Of a stretch of 64,000 nucleotides of DNA, positions 42,985-55,325 are shown in pieces. Source of the DNA: Eremophila alpestris peregrina (Eukaryota; Chordata; Aves; Passeriformes; Alaudidae); NCBI GenBank assembly GCA_009792885.1, contig WMCF01000014.1, forward strand, positions 15,512,049-15,576,048, given 5' to 3'. The notes under the pieces are model-generated. The model did no database searches. It was given only the letters and a program-made list of their open reading frames with translations, and had not been told where the DNA came from. Position numbers and translations under genes: made by a program. How positions within the stretch are numbered: position 1 is the first letter of the stretch; each line of letters starts with the position of its first letter.

Positions 42985-45900
42985 AACTTTATAGCAATGT
43001 TTTCTGCTTGAAATTACTTTGTATATCCAGTGACTGTGAGGGAGAAGTGGCCCCATTGGCCCCAAGCATGGGCTAGGAAGGGGAGTGTCCCCTGGGCTGG
43101 AAGGACAGAGGTGAGGAGGCTGTCATGGCTACACCTTCATGGCTACACCTTGATGCTGATGCATCATCGGTGTCAGTTTCAGTCCACAGGGTGTATCGTT
43201 AAAGAGTCTGTAACTGAAGAAACCTCTGTGCAGCAGGGCCACTACTGCAGTTTATTTTCCATGCGGAGATCAAGCAACAACCCCCCATCCCTTTTTTTTT
43301 TTAAGTAAGAATTAAAGGGAATTGAAATGTAAGCTATCCAATGACGTTAAAATGAACTTAAGTTACTGCTCATTTCATACTGCTCATGTGACCATTTTGC
43401 TTTGGTCGTTCCAAGGTGAATGGATCGGCTTCTGGCAATTCCAGGCTTTTTGGATGAGCACCTTAGCATCCCACTATCAGATTTTTCAGCTATAGTAAAA
43501 ACAGGAAAATTTTTAAGAACCCATGTAATTCAATGTCCCACAAACTGCTCTTCCTCTTTCCAATCTAAAATCCCAGTGATCTCCTTCTCCAAAGACAAGC
43601 TACCAAGCTATTAATGACTCTATGGTCTTATATAGCCTGGAGAATCAGTAGAAGCCCTTTAATTCCAATATCAAGTTATAAATGGTCCAAAAAACTAATC
43701 AAAAAAACAAACCAAGGCAATACAATTACTGGCAATACTCTCCAATAATTTGAAAATATTTTTTCTCTCTCTACACCAGTATAGAGTGATTAAATTGTAT
43801 TACTTCTTTGTTGATCAAAGACATAAAAATTAATAGTACATTTAGTTGTATTTTAATTGGAAGTCTCTTATTGCTATACTTGTGAATTCAAGAAAGTGAA
43901 AAGTCTTAACTGTAACCTGATTACACAAAAATCTTTGCAAACCGGGACAGAAATGATGTTGGTATTTAAGTGAGGTTATATGTCACTTAAATAGCTGGGC
44001 TTTCCTCCCACAATCCAAGGTTAACTTCTGTTTATTTCCTATGTTGGGACTTAAAACTCACGGCGAGCCCACAAGGCGGCAGCAGATCCCAAAGGAAAAT
44101 TAGCCCGACGGCTGAATTTCTGGGCTGGTTTAGTTTCTCTGAAAATACCGGGGTCCTGAACAGTTCAGATGCATTTTCCCCAGTAATGCTAAATGGTTTA
44201 ATCTGGCTTGATTTTGGATGAGGGTGAACTGCTGTGCATCCCGCTTCCCCTGAGTGCCATTTATGTGCCAAGTCATTAGCAGCAGTAATTTGTCCCCCAA
44301 GCAAACAGGCAAGGAAAAGATGCAGGTACGTCTGACAAGTCAAAGGTCGTTCATTATCACTCTAAGTCACCTCTTCAGTTCCAGATGAAATATTTGAGAC
44401 CACTGAAAATATTTCCTTCGCTTTAAAGCAGCAAAATGAACTTTGAAATAATATCAGCTTCTAAAATTTGGCTTTCTCTAAGGGTGGTATGAAGTTTAAC
44501 CTAATTCTAGAAAGCAAAGACTTTTGTCCTTGGAAGTTTGGATGCTGAGTCTGCAGGCTACTGTTTTCCAGTTAAACCATGTGCACTGGCATTTTCAAAG
44601 CAGCATCTGTATGAAATTGATTCCTACCCAATATTTAAGAATGAGAAGTTGAATTCTGGGACTTGAAATAATAAAATGCATCAGTGTAAAGCAATTTGCT
44701 ACAAATTATGCTGACAGCATAATTTTATAGTCTGGTGGTAAGACAGAAACTGTTCTTCAAGTGTTACGTAGTTTTTTTGCTGCTCCTGTCAACTACAAGG
44801 GAAAAGGAATACTTTATTCTGTATGCTGTATTTCCTTTTGTCAGAATATAATAATGTCTGCTCATTCTGCTACACTTTTTATATTACCTTGAATAATTAG
44901 GTAATTATATTGTGTGCTGAGTAGCATTTGATCCTGCCTTCTTATTCTAAAAATTGCTGAATATTACTTCATAGTTAATGTTGAAGTCTCCTTCAGCAAT
45001 GGGTAAACATTCTGCTATAGTCACTGTCCGAGTTACTGGTCCAAAACCACATTCTACTGAAAGAGATCTGACATGATCAGGATCCCCTCAGAAAGTTAAA
45101 CGATGCCATATCTTTCTTAAATCCAGATTGTCCATGTGGCAAATCCCTGTGTGTGTTTCAGCAGAGTACTTTGTGGACTGAAAAGAGTGTCCTATATTTC
45201 AATGTTACACATTGTATCTCGTTTGAGATGTGCGGTATTGCTTTGCTGTAATTCTCAGGACATCTACACCTTGCAATTGGAAAGGTGCTTACAACTCTTG
45301 TGAATTTACCCTAATTAGCATTAATTTGCCTAATCTGTGTATCAACAACTAGATACCTGCACGATAAGCCAGTGCCAGATTCCTAGCATGAGCTGAATTG
45401 TTTTCCTCTGCTGGGGCTTGTTTGGTTTCATCTCCAGGCTGGAACCCAGGTAGGGCTTTACAGCTGCCTCTGGGCAAACTGAGAGGAAATGTGGCACCAG
45501 TTCTGGAGCTGTCCCTAACCAGCTGCTAGCTAGTAAGTGAGGCTGTTGCCTGTTTCTTCGGGCTAAGCATGGATTTCCACAACAAAGCCTATTTCAAAGA
45601 GATTTTTTTCTTAAACAGGCAAACCCTCTTGCTCAGGCAAAGCTTAATATATAAGCTTTATATTTTCTCTGTTAGAGAAAATCAGGCTTTATATTTTCTC
45701 TATTAGATCTCAGCCAGCATTTTCCACCTGACTTTCCAAATAATTAATATGAATAAGAAAGATTATTTTCAAATTACTTCTTCTTTTTTCTTAACCCAGA
45801 AAACTAGATTTATATTAAAAGGAAAAATGTTAATACAAATGGTGGGTTTGGTGGCTGCTATTACACACATCAGAAGCAGTTTGCATTTATGCTGATAAGG

Positions 45901-48900
45901 AATGGTGTACATAAAGCAACACAGATGTGAAATTAAAGCAAATTAAAGACGTACATTAATGCCAAATACAAAGTCTGCAGTTAATTTTGAGCAAGTTGAA
46001 CATGCGGTGCATATTAAAGTTCATAAAATCTTGCCATAGGCAAATAATTAATGTTGCATACATCGTCTGGAAGGATAGCCAATTGAAAGTGATTAAATAA
46101 TTGAATCATATATAATTAATTAAATTTTGCTGTAAAGGTAATAAAGAAGTAAATAAGATTCTGTCATCATCAGTGAGTGTAAGTTAAGAAACTATTCTAT
46201 TGTTTTAGAAAGGAATTTGAAATTGATCTCATGTTTGCTCAGAGACAGTTTTGTTTTTCATAAAGCTAGTATAAAAAATCTGGCTCTGCTTCACATTGCA
46301 TAACTTTTCTCAGCAGAGCAAACTACCTGAAACTAAAGTTACTTGTCAGTCTAAATTTTAAGCTCCTGAAATCAGTTACAGGATCAGTTACAGCTGCATA
46401 TGCTTCTCTTCAAATGAGAATGCTGGATGAAGTAAAATACACTTCTTGGTAACAGAACTTATGAAATGGATGATTTAAAACCAGGCTGTGTACTGATGGG
46501 GGAGCATCAAAACCATTCATTCTCTTTGACAGAGAAGAACTTTGTTGGTGAAGTGTAATTACTATGTCCTTCCATGCTAAAGAATAATGCCCAAGGAAAT
46601 CACTAAGATACATGCCTGCTATTTGGTCAGATGCTTCTTGCTCTCTATGCTGCTTTGTATGCTCTGCAGTCTCTGTGTTGTGAGTTCTAAAGAGTGCTGT
46701 GTACTCTGTATAATGGAAATACGTGTTAATGATCTGTATCAATTTGCTGCCTTCAAGACCACTGCATGAGGGCCAGGGTTGCTAGAAAGTGTCTGGAGTA
46801 CCTTCATGTAAAAGACCCTCTAATTGGACAGATAATTTCAAAATGATTTCTAGAATAACATTGAGGGATTGATAGAAGAAAAAAAATATTTTCAATTTGA
46901 GAAGTTGGAAATGAGGGAAATACACTTGCAGGTCCTGGAGTTCAGGAATGTGGGAAAAGAGTGTTTCAAACTGAATCATGTTCAGTCCAGCCAAATCCTT
47001 CAACCATCCTAATGATCTAAATCTGAATCTAAACTCAAGCCTGGCACACCTGTACCATAGCAGAGATGGGTTGTGCTTATGCCAGTTTAAAGCCTATTTT
47101 CTTGCTGGCCTTGACTCACCATCCAAGAGGACAAATAACAGCATTTAGCTGGTGATGACACATCCATGTGTCTTCTGTGTCTTTGGATACAGATAAAATA
47201 GGTATTCATTTTGCTTTTCAACTCAGGCTTCTGTAGCAGCAGTGCATCTGCCAGCATTTCAGAAGCATGGGCTGGAGATAGAAAAGGATGTGTTGAAGAA
47301 CACTGAGAATGCCATATGGAAATTCTTCTGTGGATTATCCCACTGAATCATCTAGTTGTGTATAGGATTAGTTACTTCTCCATATGGTGTTTAAGGACCA
47401 AATTGCTGCTGGAATGTTTTCCAAAGGTTATTTTTATGTTTTTCTGTACTATGGAATTGTGTTCAAAATTACATCATAACCTGCACCTGTAGTGAGATAT
47501 TTTAAAGAATCCAAAGAGCCTTATTAATTTCCTTCGATGCTTTAGCAGCTATAATTCTCTCTCAATTAGTAATCTTTGAAGGACTGTATATAATTCATTC
47601 ACTGCTATACATTAATTTCTGTATGAACACAGTCTGCAAATTTTGCAGAAAGGAGTGTGTGCAGTATGAAATCCTTTATGCTGCTAATTGACAATTGTGC
47701 AGTTGCTTCTACTTTCAAACATTAAAAAAAAATCTATGTAGACTGGCAGGTTAAGTAAAAAAGGAAGGGGAAGGCATACAATTCAATTTTTTTCAACCAG
47801 TTTGTGTCATACTATTTAAATCAGTCTTAGTTAAACTTGCTAAAACTAATCAGTTTAGCTACAATGAAATTGTTTTATTCTTGCTATTCCATAAATTAGC
47901 TATCAAGTTCTGTCAAGATGACATTATAATTACATGAATTGCAGATCAGTGCCTATTCCCTATTTGTACCAATGCTTGAGTGACATGAATGAATTAGGGT
48001 AGAACTTTGGTAGAGTAGATTAATCCTCAATACTTCTCTGAATGCTTAAATAAAAATGTTGAAAGGTGCCTTATTTATCCCAGTGTATGTAGCTGTTTTT
48101 AATAAAAATATATATAGAGATGCATGATTTACATATTAAGAGTGAAGGAAGTTATTTAGAGAACTCTGATGTCTTTGCTAAGAAAGGAGAAACAACATGT
48201 GTCTGAGAAGAATGGAGAGAGGGAGTTGTACACGGGGACAAGGCAGTGGTGTAGTGAGAGCAAGAGCTGTATAAAGAAACATAAAATTAAAATTGAAATT
48301 AACTCCATGGAGGCACGGCATACAATTCATGTTTCAGCTGCCTGAGTTCCTTCATCAGACACTTCTTCCCACATCCTTAGCTGTGCCATCCTCCAAAGCT
48401 CAGCTTCTCCAATGAAACAGAGGCAGATGTGAGTATCAACATCCCAGACAAAAGCTGTGAGCCCCTCACCCTTCTGTGTGGCCACGCTCTTCTCATGGAA
48501 AGCCTGAGAATAAGCAGCTTCTCAAAAATATAATGAAGCCTGTCACACAGCATTTTAAAAGGACAAAGTTAGAGAGTAGCTTGGTTTAAAAGTGTTCTTA
48601 CTAGTGCCAAAAATGAAAATCAAGTAATAATTTACTGATGTCACAAATTAAATAAGTGATGTTCTTTATGCATACCTGTATACCTTACATGCACTGTTGT
48701 TTTAATTTGGTAGGCAGCACATATGGAAGACACATTAATGAAATGAAACCTGGGGAAGGGGGAATATTATTGTGTGCTTTATCAAGCTGTGCTTACATCT
48801 TGTACATTTAGAAGTGCCAGAACCAAAATTGTATCTTTAAAACAACTTCCAGGGTTTGAAAGCCCTCTGGTGTGTTTTTTGCTGTTCTGTACCTCCAAGA

Positions 48901-50650
48901 TTTGAAGATATGGGAAAAATAATGAAACACAATCCTAAGTGGTACTTTAAATTCTTCTGTGATTCCTAAAAAAAGGTAAATGAAAATGTATTTAAATGAA
49001 AGTGTATTTATAATAGTTAGAAATGGAGTTTTGTGATGTAACAGAACAGAATGTGCAAGTGCCGCAGAGGGTGCAGCCTTAGTGTAATGACCAAAGAGTA
49101 ATTACCAAAGCATAATGACTTTAGGTGTAATGGCAGCCACCTGTTCCCACGCAAGCAGACCCTCTTATCCCCTTTGCCCTCTCCTTTCCTGTGCTTGTTC
49201 CTTCCTTTCCTCTCTCTCTCCACCTTTGGTTCCTCCCCTAAATGTGCTGTAATCAAGTCCAGCCAGAGGCTAGATGCAGAGAGCCTCTCCAGCAGCAGGA
49301 CCATCAGCAGGGACTCACAGCTGGACAGCAAGGCTGATGGCTTTCCCAAGGCAGCTTTGGGACAAGGGCTTCATTCCTCTTACTAGGCTACAGGGATTCC
49401 CCATCTTGCCTCTGTGCTTCTTGTTTTTGTGGGGATGAACTGTTCCTCACACGAGCCAGCACTGAACCAAATAATATAATCCACTCTGATCTCAGTGACC
49501 TGCAGACTCAAGAAAACCAGGATACATAACCAGGTAGTTGTCTCTGGTTCACCAGCCTTTTGGTAACTAGGCTGAGGTTCTCTTCTTTATAAAGGACATG
49601 GGGGACTTTATAGTTATGTTAGGAAACCAAAATGGGGGAAAAGATAAATTATCATAACTTGAAGGACATATGCAACAATGGAAGTGAAACAAGTTAGGAA
49701 GACCCCCAATGAACAGAAAAAACCCAACAGCTAAAAGCAGACTACATGTCTAGAGGTAGTACACTTGCAGGGATTTTCATTCCTTAACCTTCCTCTTGCA
49801 TTCCCTGAATTTTTTCTCTAAGGAGCATATTATCTGTCATGTATCCCTGTGAAGCTTATGCAACTCCTGAATATCTTACCTATGAGCAAAACATGATGTG
49901 TTAAAGAACAGTGTGAGATTTTGAAGGTACTATTCCTACAAAAAGCCTAAAGACTCCATCTTGCTCCTAAAAATATGCAAAAGCAGCAAACAAAGCAAAC
50001 TCATTCTTTTCAGAAGGCACCAAGGGCACGCTTCCAGATGCAGGTAAGGGAACAGAGCACTCAGGCACATGCATTTTCTGGCTGGTGAAGTTAACATTGT
50101 TATTTTTATCCTGTTTATTATTGTGACAAAATGGTCATTGTATTAGCAGTGCAATTCTAGTATTGCTAGTTAGTCACTAGAGCACGGACTCATTGGCAAG
50201 GCATCCCTAGTTCTACTTACAGATTTAGAAAAAACCCTAGTTTTCCTTTTTCTTTTTGACTCACTATTACTAAATGCTCTTGTTACTGCTCATAGAATAA
50301 GAGCAAATGCTCACATGTCAATGTTCTCATGTGCGTCAAAGCCATCAGCCAAAATCAAGTTGTCCAGAAGTTTTGCTATGTACCATTTTGTGCCAAGTCT
50401 AGGATTGTTTCCAACATCTGATCAGTTATTTGTCCAGGAATGTGTAAATGCAAGACCTAAATTTAAGGTAAGAGTACTTCAAAATGGAAGTTTAATTCAT
50501 ATAGATTTGAAGTTAGCATTATCATATTCAGTTGATCAGTATTATCTATTTAATACCAAATCAGGGACATAGAAAGGCTGAAGTGCTACAGCAAAGCAGA
50601 AATGCTCTCACAGGAAGTGGCAGATTATTTCATCTGTGTTAATTAAACCT
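42985..50650. other. Upstream flank of RECK, no gene seen
   Basis: No exon set with recognisable protein content. Two blocks stand out by composition: 43,910-44,350, which keeps several CpGs and has few runs, and 45,830-46,160, rich in TAATTA-type sites. Both are candidate enhancers only. Confidence 0.6.
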
Positions 50651-50656
50651 TGACAT

Positions 50657-50722
50657 TATCACAGAATGGCTTGAGCTGTAAAGGGCCATAAGGATTACCT
50701 AGCTCTGACTCCAAAATTACCA
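50657..50722 (-). mobile_element. Short CR1 LINE 3' end
   Basis: ATCACAGAATGGCTTGAGCT followed by AAGGGCCATAAGGATTACCT resembles the reversed CR1 3' terminus. It is short and diverged. A tandem of AGTAATTAATTCCAAAC follows at about 50,725-50,765. Confidence 0.6.
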
Positions 50723-50765
50723 AAAGTAATTAATTCCAAACTGTTGAAAGTAATTAATTCCAAAC

Positions 50766-52887
50766 CTCTAGAAGTTGATAGCTATCTGACTGTATCACAC
50801 AGTGAGAAAAAGTGAGACAAGTAGAATATTGTCTTCAGATTAGTTCAAGGTGGGTTGCTCATCACAGGAATTGAAAAAAAACCACCTGAAGCAGTTGGTT
50901 TTTTTAATAACTTGGCGTTATTTTGGCAGCTTGTGAAGGATTGGGGATGTACTGAAAGATTGGGATGGTGGACAGCAATTCTTTTGAAGAAGAGCAAAGG
51001 AAATAAATAAGAACTTTTATACCAATCATTTTATTTTGATTGTTTGGGGGAAAAAAATCCACCCTGAATGAGTCATCGGCATTATTTTTGAGTACCATCA
51101 TGACAGCAAGCAAAAGTCAACAAGTATTTTGTCGCATGCAGGTTGTGGCAAACATAGGTTATTTTCCTTCACAAGAGCAGAGGCAAGGGAAATTGGGTTG
51201 GACATAAAAAACCTCTCTAAAGATAAGGCTAGTGAAGTATTGGAATGTATTACCTAGGGAAGTTGTAGAACGTCCACCAGAAACAGTCTAGCAATCTTTC
51301 AGAAATAGTCTATGCAAATGTTTACCAAGCACATGGTTATGGCTTATCTCCCTTGGGAGGGGTGTGAAAGCTTTGATGGTTTCCAGAATCTTTTTCAGGA
51401 CTTTTTCCCCCATTAATCTCCACACAGTCCCATAGACTTTATATGGGCCTTCACAAACAGGGCAGAGACTGCTGTAAGAGTTTTTTTGGGTATCTGAAGT
51501 GCTCATGGGCAAACCTGGAGCAGCTGGAAGCACCCTTCTTCTGGCTGGTCCTTTGCCAGTGATCACCTGTAAGTGTGTGCTGGAAGAGAAACCTAACAAA
51601 TGAAGCTGCTGAGATTTTTCAGCCTTTCTGGGGATTAAAACCCAAAAGTTTAATTTTCAACCTCATAATAAGATCTAATCATCTCAAAAGACAGCACAAA
51701 AAACCCTGTTTCATCTCTAGGAAATAATATTCCATTTACAACTTCTATTAATGATTTTAAACAACTATTAAATTGTTTAAAATAGACTGGTAAAAGACTT
51801 TTGTAGCAATTTAAATGATTCTTGAAATGATTGTTCAGTTATTATATTATGTAATCTTAAATCTCAAGAGTGGAGAATCAGGAAGGTTTTGAAAAAGCAT
51901 TATGAATAAAGGCAGTTTAGATTAAGAATATTTTCTAGTAATATTTATTATTTACTGAGAAGTTATCCTTGCTAGGTTTCTGCCTTGTTTCTGCATCATG
52001 GTTTTTATAATCATCTCAGACATCAGCACTTGTAATTAAAAACCTACATTCAAAAGTGAAGTACAATGCAACAGAACAGATATTAAGGATTTCATCACAG
52101 TCTTTTTATCCTGTTTATGTACAAGTGAATGAATAATGAGCCACATCTTGTCAATTGTGAGGTATTAGCGTTAAGGTAGTAGGACTTATGAGATTGCTCT
52201 GTTATTCCTGAAACTAAATACCATATAGTGTTTTGTACACAACATGAGACGTTCAATAAATGCTACATATTCCTCACAGCAATTTATTAACTTCGAGAAG
52301 AACAGGTTATTTTTAATTCAGAATTTGTCATTAAAGGGATTATTTTTCAAATAGTGACCATTCCTTACTGAGGTCAGCAATGCAGTGACACAATTAACAA
52401 AGATATATTTATTTATTTATTAATGCCTATGTGCTGTTGCTGGTTTACTCTCTGATCCAAATATTTTAGTATGTGGATATACAAAAACACTTGCAACAAA
52501 AAGTGAAAAATTAAACAGCTATAAATGATCAACTGCATGTAGTTAAAAAGTGATTCATTTTCATTATAGTAAGGCTGAATTTCTACTGCAATTTCTTGAT
52601 GTCATGTCTGATACAATAAAACTTAAAAGAAAAAGAAAATTCTTCTCATTAACTTGTGTTACTCCTCATGCATTTGAAAAGCAGGAGTGGATCAGTAAAT
52701 CTGTCAGTAGAGCTATGACCTAACTCCAGTGATTGCTTTAAGAAAAAAAAAAATCAAAACATATTCCCTGTTCCTTGTCAAATGATCCTTTTTGTGACTA
52801 TGAACTCATTGATCAGTAAGAGCTGTATTCTATGAAATCAGTTCCTTCTGGGTGTTGCTGTAAAGAGCACTTTTCTGTTTCACCAAC
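50766..52887. other. Upstream flank, no gene seen
   Basis: AT-rich. 51,180-51,300 faintly resembles decayed CR1 sense sequence (AAGTATTGGAATGTATTACC, GGGAAGTTGTAG), too diverged to call. Confidence 0.55.
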
Positions 52888-53475
52888 TGTCTTGGTTTAA
52901 CCCCAGCCAGCAGCCACCCCTACGCAGCCACTTCGTCACTGCCCCAGCAGCAGAACTTTGGGGAGACTTGGAGGGTAAAAGCTGGAAAACTCATGGGTTG
53001 AGATAAAGACAGTTTAATAGGAAAAGCAAAAGCCATGTGTACAAGCAAAGCTAAACAAGGAATTGATTCACTGCTTCCCATGGGCAGGCAGGTGTCCAGC
53101 CATCCCCAGGACAGCAGGGCCCCATCACATTTAACAAGTTGGGAATACAAACACCATCACTCCAAACCTCCTCCCTTCCTTCTTCCTCCCTCCACTTTAT
53201 TTACTGACCATGATGTCGTGTGGCCTGGAATATCACTCTGGTCGGTTGGGGGTCACCTGTCCTGGCTGTGTCTCCTCCCAACCTCCCCAGCACCCCCACA
53301 TTCCTTGCCAGGATGGCAGTGTGGAAAGCAGAAAAGGCCTTGGCTCTGTGCAGGTCCTGCTCAGCAATAAAAAAGCATCGCTATATTATCAACCCTGTGC
53401 TCAGTACAAATCCAAAATAGCCACATACCAGTCACTGTGAAGAAAATGAACTCTATCCCAGCCAAAGCCAGCACA
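52888..53475 (-). mobile_element. Solo ERV LTR, 588 bp, near-perfect 5-bp target duplication
   Basis: Plus-strand ends are TGTCTTGGTTTAACCCCAGC and CCAGCACA. Read on the minus strand it has the GTTGATAATATAG, AAGGCCTTTTCTGC, TATA-like AAATAAAG and TATTAAACTGTCTTTATCTC landmarks of avian ERV LTRs, in the expected order. Flanks are CCAAC (52883-52887) and ACAAC (53476-53480), one mismatch. No internal genes. It lies in the upstream flank of RECK, 10.8 kb from the ATG. Confidence 0.88.
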
Positions 53476-53480
53476 ACAAC

Positions 53481-54967
53481 TCATTAAGTAAAACTGGGTT
53501 TGATTAGGATTTAAGTAAATGTATATAAACTGTGTGAATAATATTAGACATATTTGTAATGGGCACTCTTCTCCTGTTCCATAACATATAAGGTAACCTG
53601 AATGTTTGTTGTTTTAATTTGAAAAAAGGAAATGGAAAGCCTCTGTATCATATCACATGTTCTTTTCTAACCTCTCTTTAAACAACAGCAAGCAAAACCA
53701 GAGATAACTATCTGAAAAGTTACAGGCTTGTAGGAAAAAATATTTCAAAGCCATAAAATTCAGATACTTCAAACGTTCTTTTCTCTATGAAAAATTTCAA
53801 GTGAATTATAAACCTGAACAAAAATGAAGTAGAACTTAACTCCCTTTCCCCCCAGAAAGAAATTTAATAGAACATGACAAAGATTTTCTCATTAGGAGAT
53901 AAATATCTGAAAAATCTGCCCTTTTAACTTGGAACTAATGATACCAAGATACACTCATGTTGAAGTAGTATGGCACTAAAATTACCAGCTTCTTTAAATT
54001 ATGAATTTTTGAATCTCTTGTAGAAAAGAATCTCATAGCAACATTCTTCACTTGCCACTGAGCTTTCCAGCTTCTGCATTGTGGCCTTTACCTAAAAAAG
54101 GAGAAAAAAAAAAGGATAAACAAGTGTTTTTATAATGATATGTATTTCTTTAAAGGCCTGGACACCTTTTAAGTAGATGTGTATTAAGAACTTTGGTTAT
54201 TGTTGTCTGCAGTTTTTTTAGCATTTATAACAAGATTAAAGGCAGGAGATGTTGTCAGGATTTTAGACTGAATGTTCTGGACAGTAGATCATTTAGCTGC
54301 AGAATTGCAATGGGTTTTTGTAAACACATTCACTGCTGTTCCATTCTTAAGAAACAATGTCTCTCTGATGCCTAAAGCAAAAATGTTTCATTTTGGGGAA
54401 GAATAAGAGTCATAAGAAGTATAGTTCTACTCTCAGTTAAAAGATTAATTGCTATCTGGTGTCTTTGATCTTCAGCATGGAAAGTAGAGAGGGCAACTGT
54501 TTTTTCTCATTCTCTCTCTGCCAACAACACTGATCTTATCCAAAATATTAAATTCAGTTGCAGCAGAATAATTAATTAAAGTTGCAGGAAATATTATTTT
54601 CATAGATCTGAATGGGAAGCTCAAAGAGTTGAGTGGCTCCCTAAACTGACTCATAAGAATGAAAAAATGAAATGTGGTGTTTGTTACTGAGAAAAGCAAG
54701 CAAAGAATCTGAAAGTCCAACAGAAAAAAATCTTTCATTCTTGTGTGTAAAGCACAGTATCACCCAGACTAGGGTCACCTTCTCCCTCCGTGAATTAAGT
54801 ACAATAACTCAATCACAAAATTATGTTCAGTAATCCCCTCTAGTCTGTTGACAACAATACACTACTGAATACTTAAAAATTAAAGATGACTTAAGAAACT
54901 GAGATGGCTTCTAATACTGAATTGCAATTGTACATCACCTCTGGTATAGATGCAGGCAAAATGGAAG
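53481..54967. other. Upstream flank, no gene seen
   Basis: AT-rich with no repeat family, exon or RNA gene recognised. Confidence 0.6.
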
Positions 54968-55325
54968 ACAGGAGACCTTATAGCACCTTCCAGTATCTGA
55001 AGGGAGCCTGCAAGAGAGTCCTTCCCTGGAAAGGAACTTCTTACAAGGGCATGTAGTGACAGGGCTGGGGGAGATGGCTTTAAAGTGGAAGAGAACAGGT
55101 TTAGTTCAGGTATGGGGAAGAAAATACTTCCTGTGAGGGTGGCGAGGCACTGGCACAGGTTGCCCAGAGAAGCTTGTCCAGGATGGTCCACCCCTGGAAG
55201 TGTTCCAGGCCAGGCTGGGTGGGGCTCTGAGCAACCTGGGCTAGTGAAAGGTGTCTGTGCCCACAGCGGGGGTTGGAACAAGGTGATCCTTAAGGTTCCT
55301 TCCAACCCAAGCCATTCTGACTCTT
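54968..55325 (+). mobile_element. CR1 LINE 3' fragment
   Basis: Shows GAAGGGAGCCTGCAAGAGAG, GGCACTGGCACAGGTTGCCC, GGGTGGGGCTCTGAGCAACC and TTCCTTCCAACCCAAGCCAT, the 3' part of CR1 in sense orientation, ending in ATTCTGACTCTTA. 5'-truncated. Confidence 0.92.

Noticed and set aside
44032..44343. 103-codon minus frame with a signal-peptide-like start
   Set aside because: No recognisable domain, low cysteine conservation pattern and no splice partners; better explained as part of a possible noncoding element.
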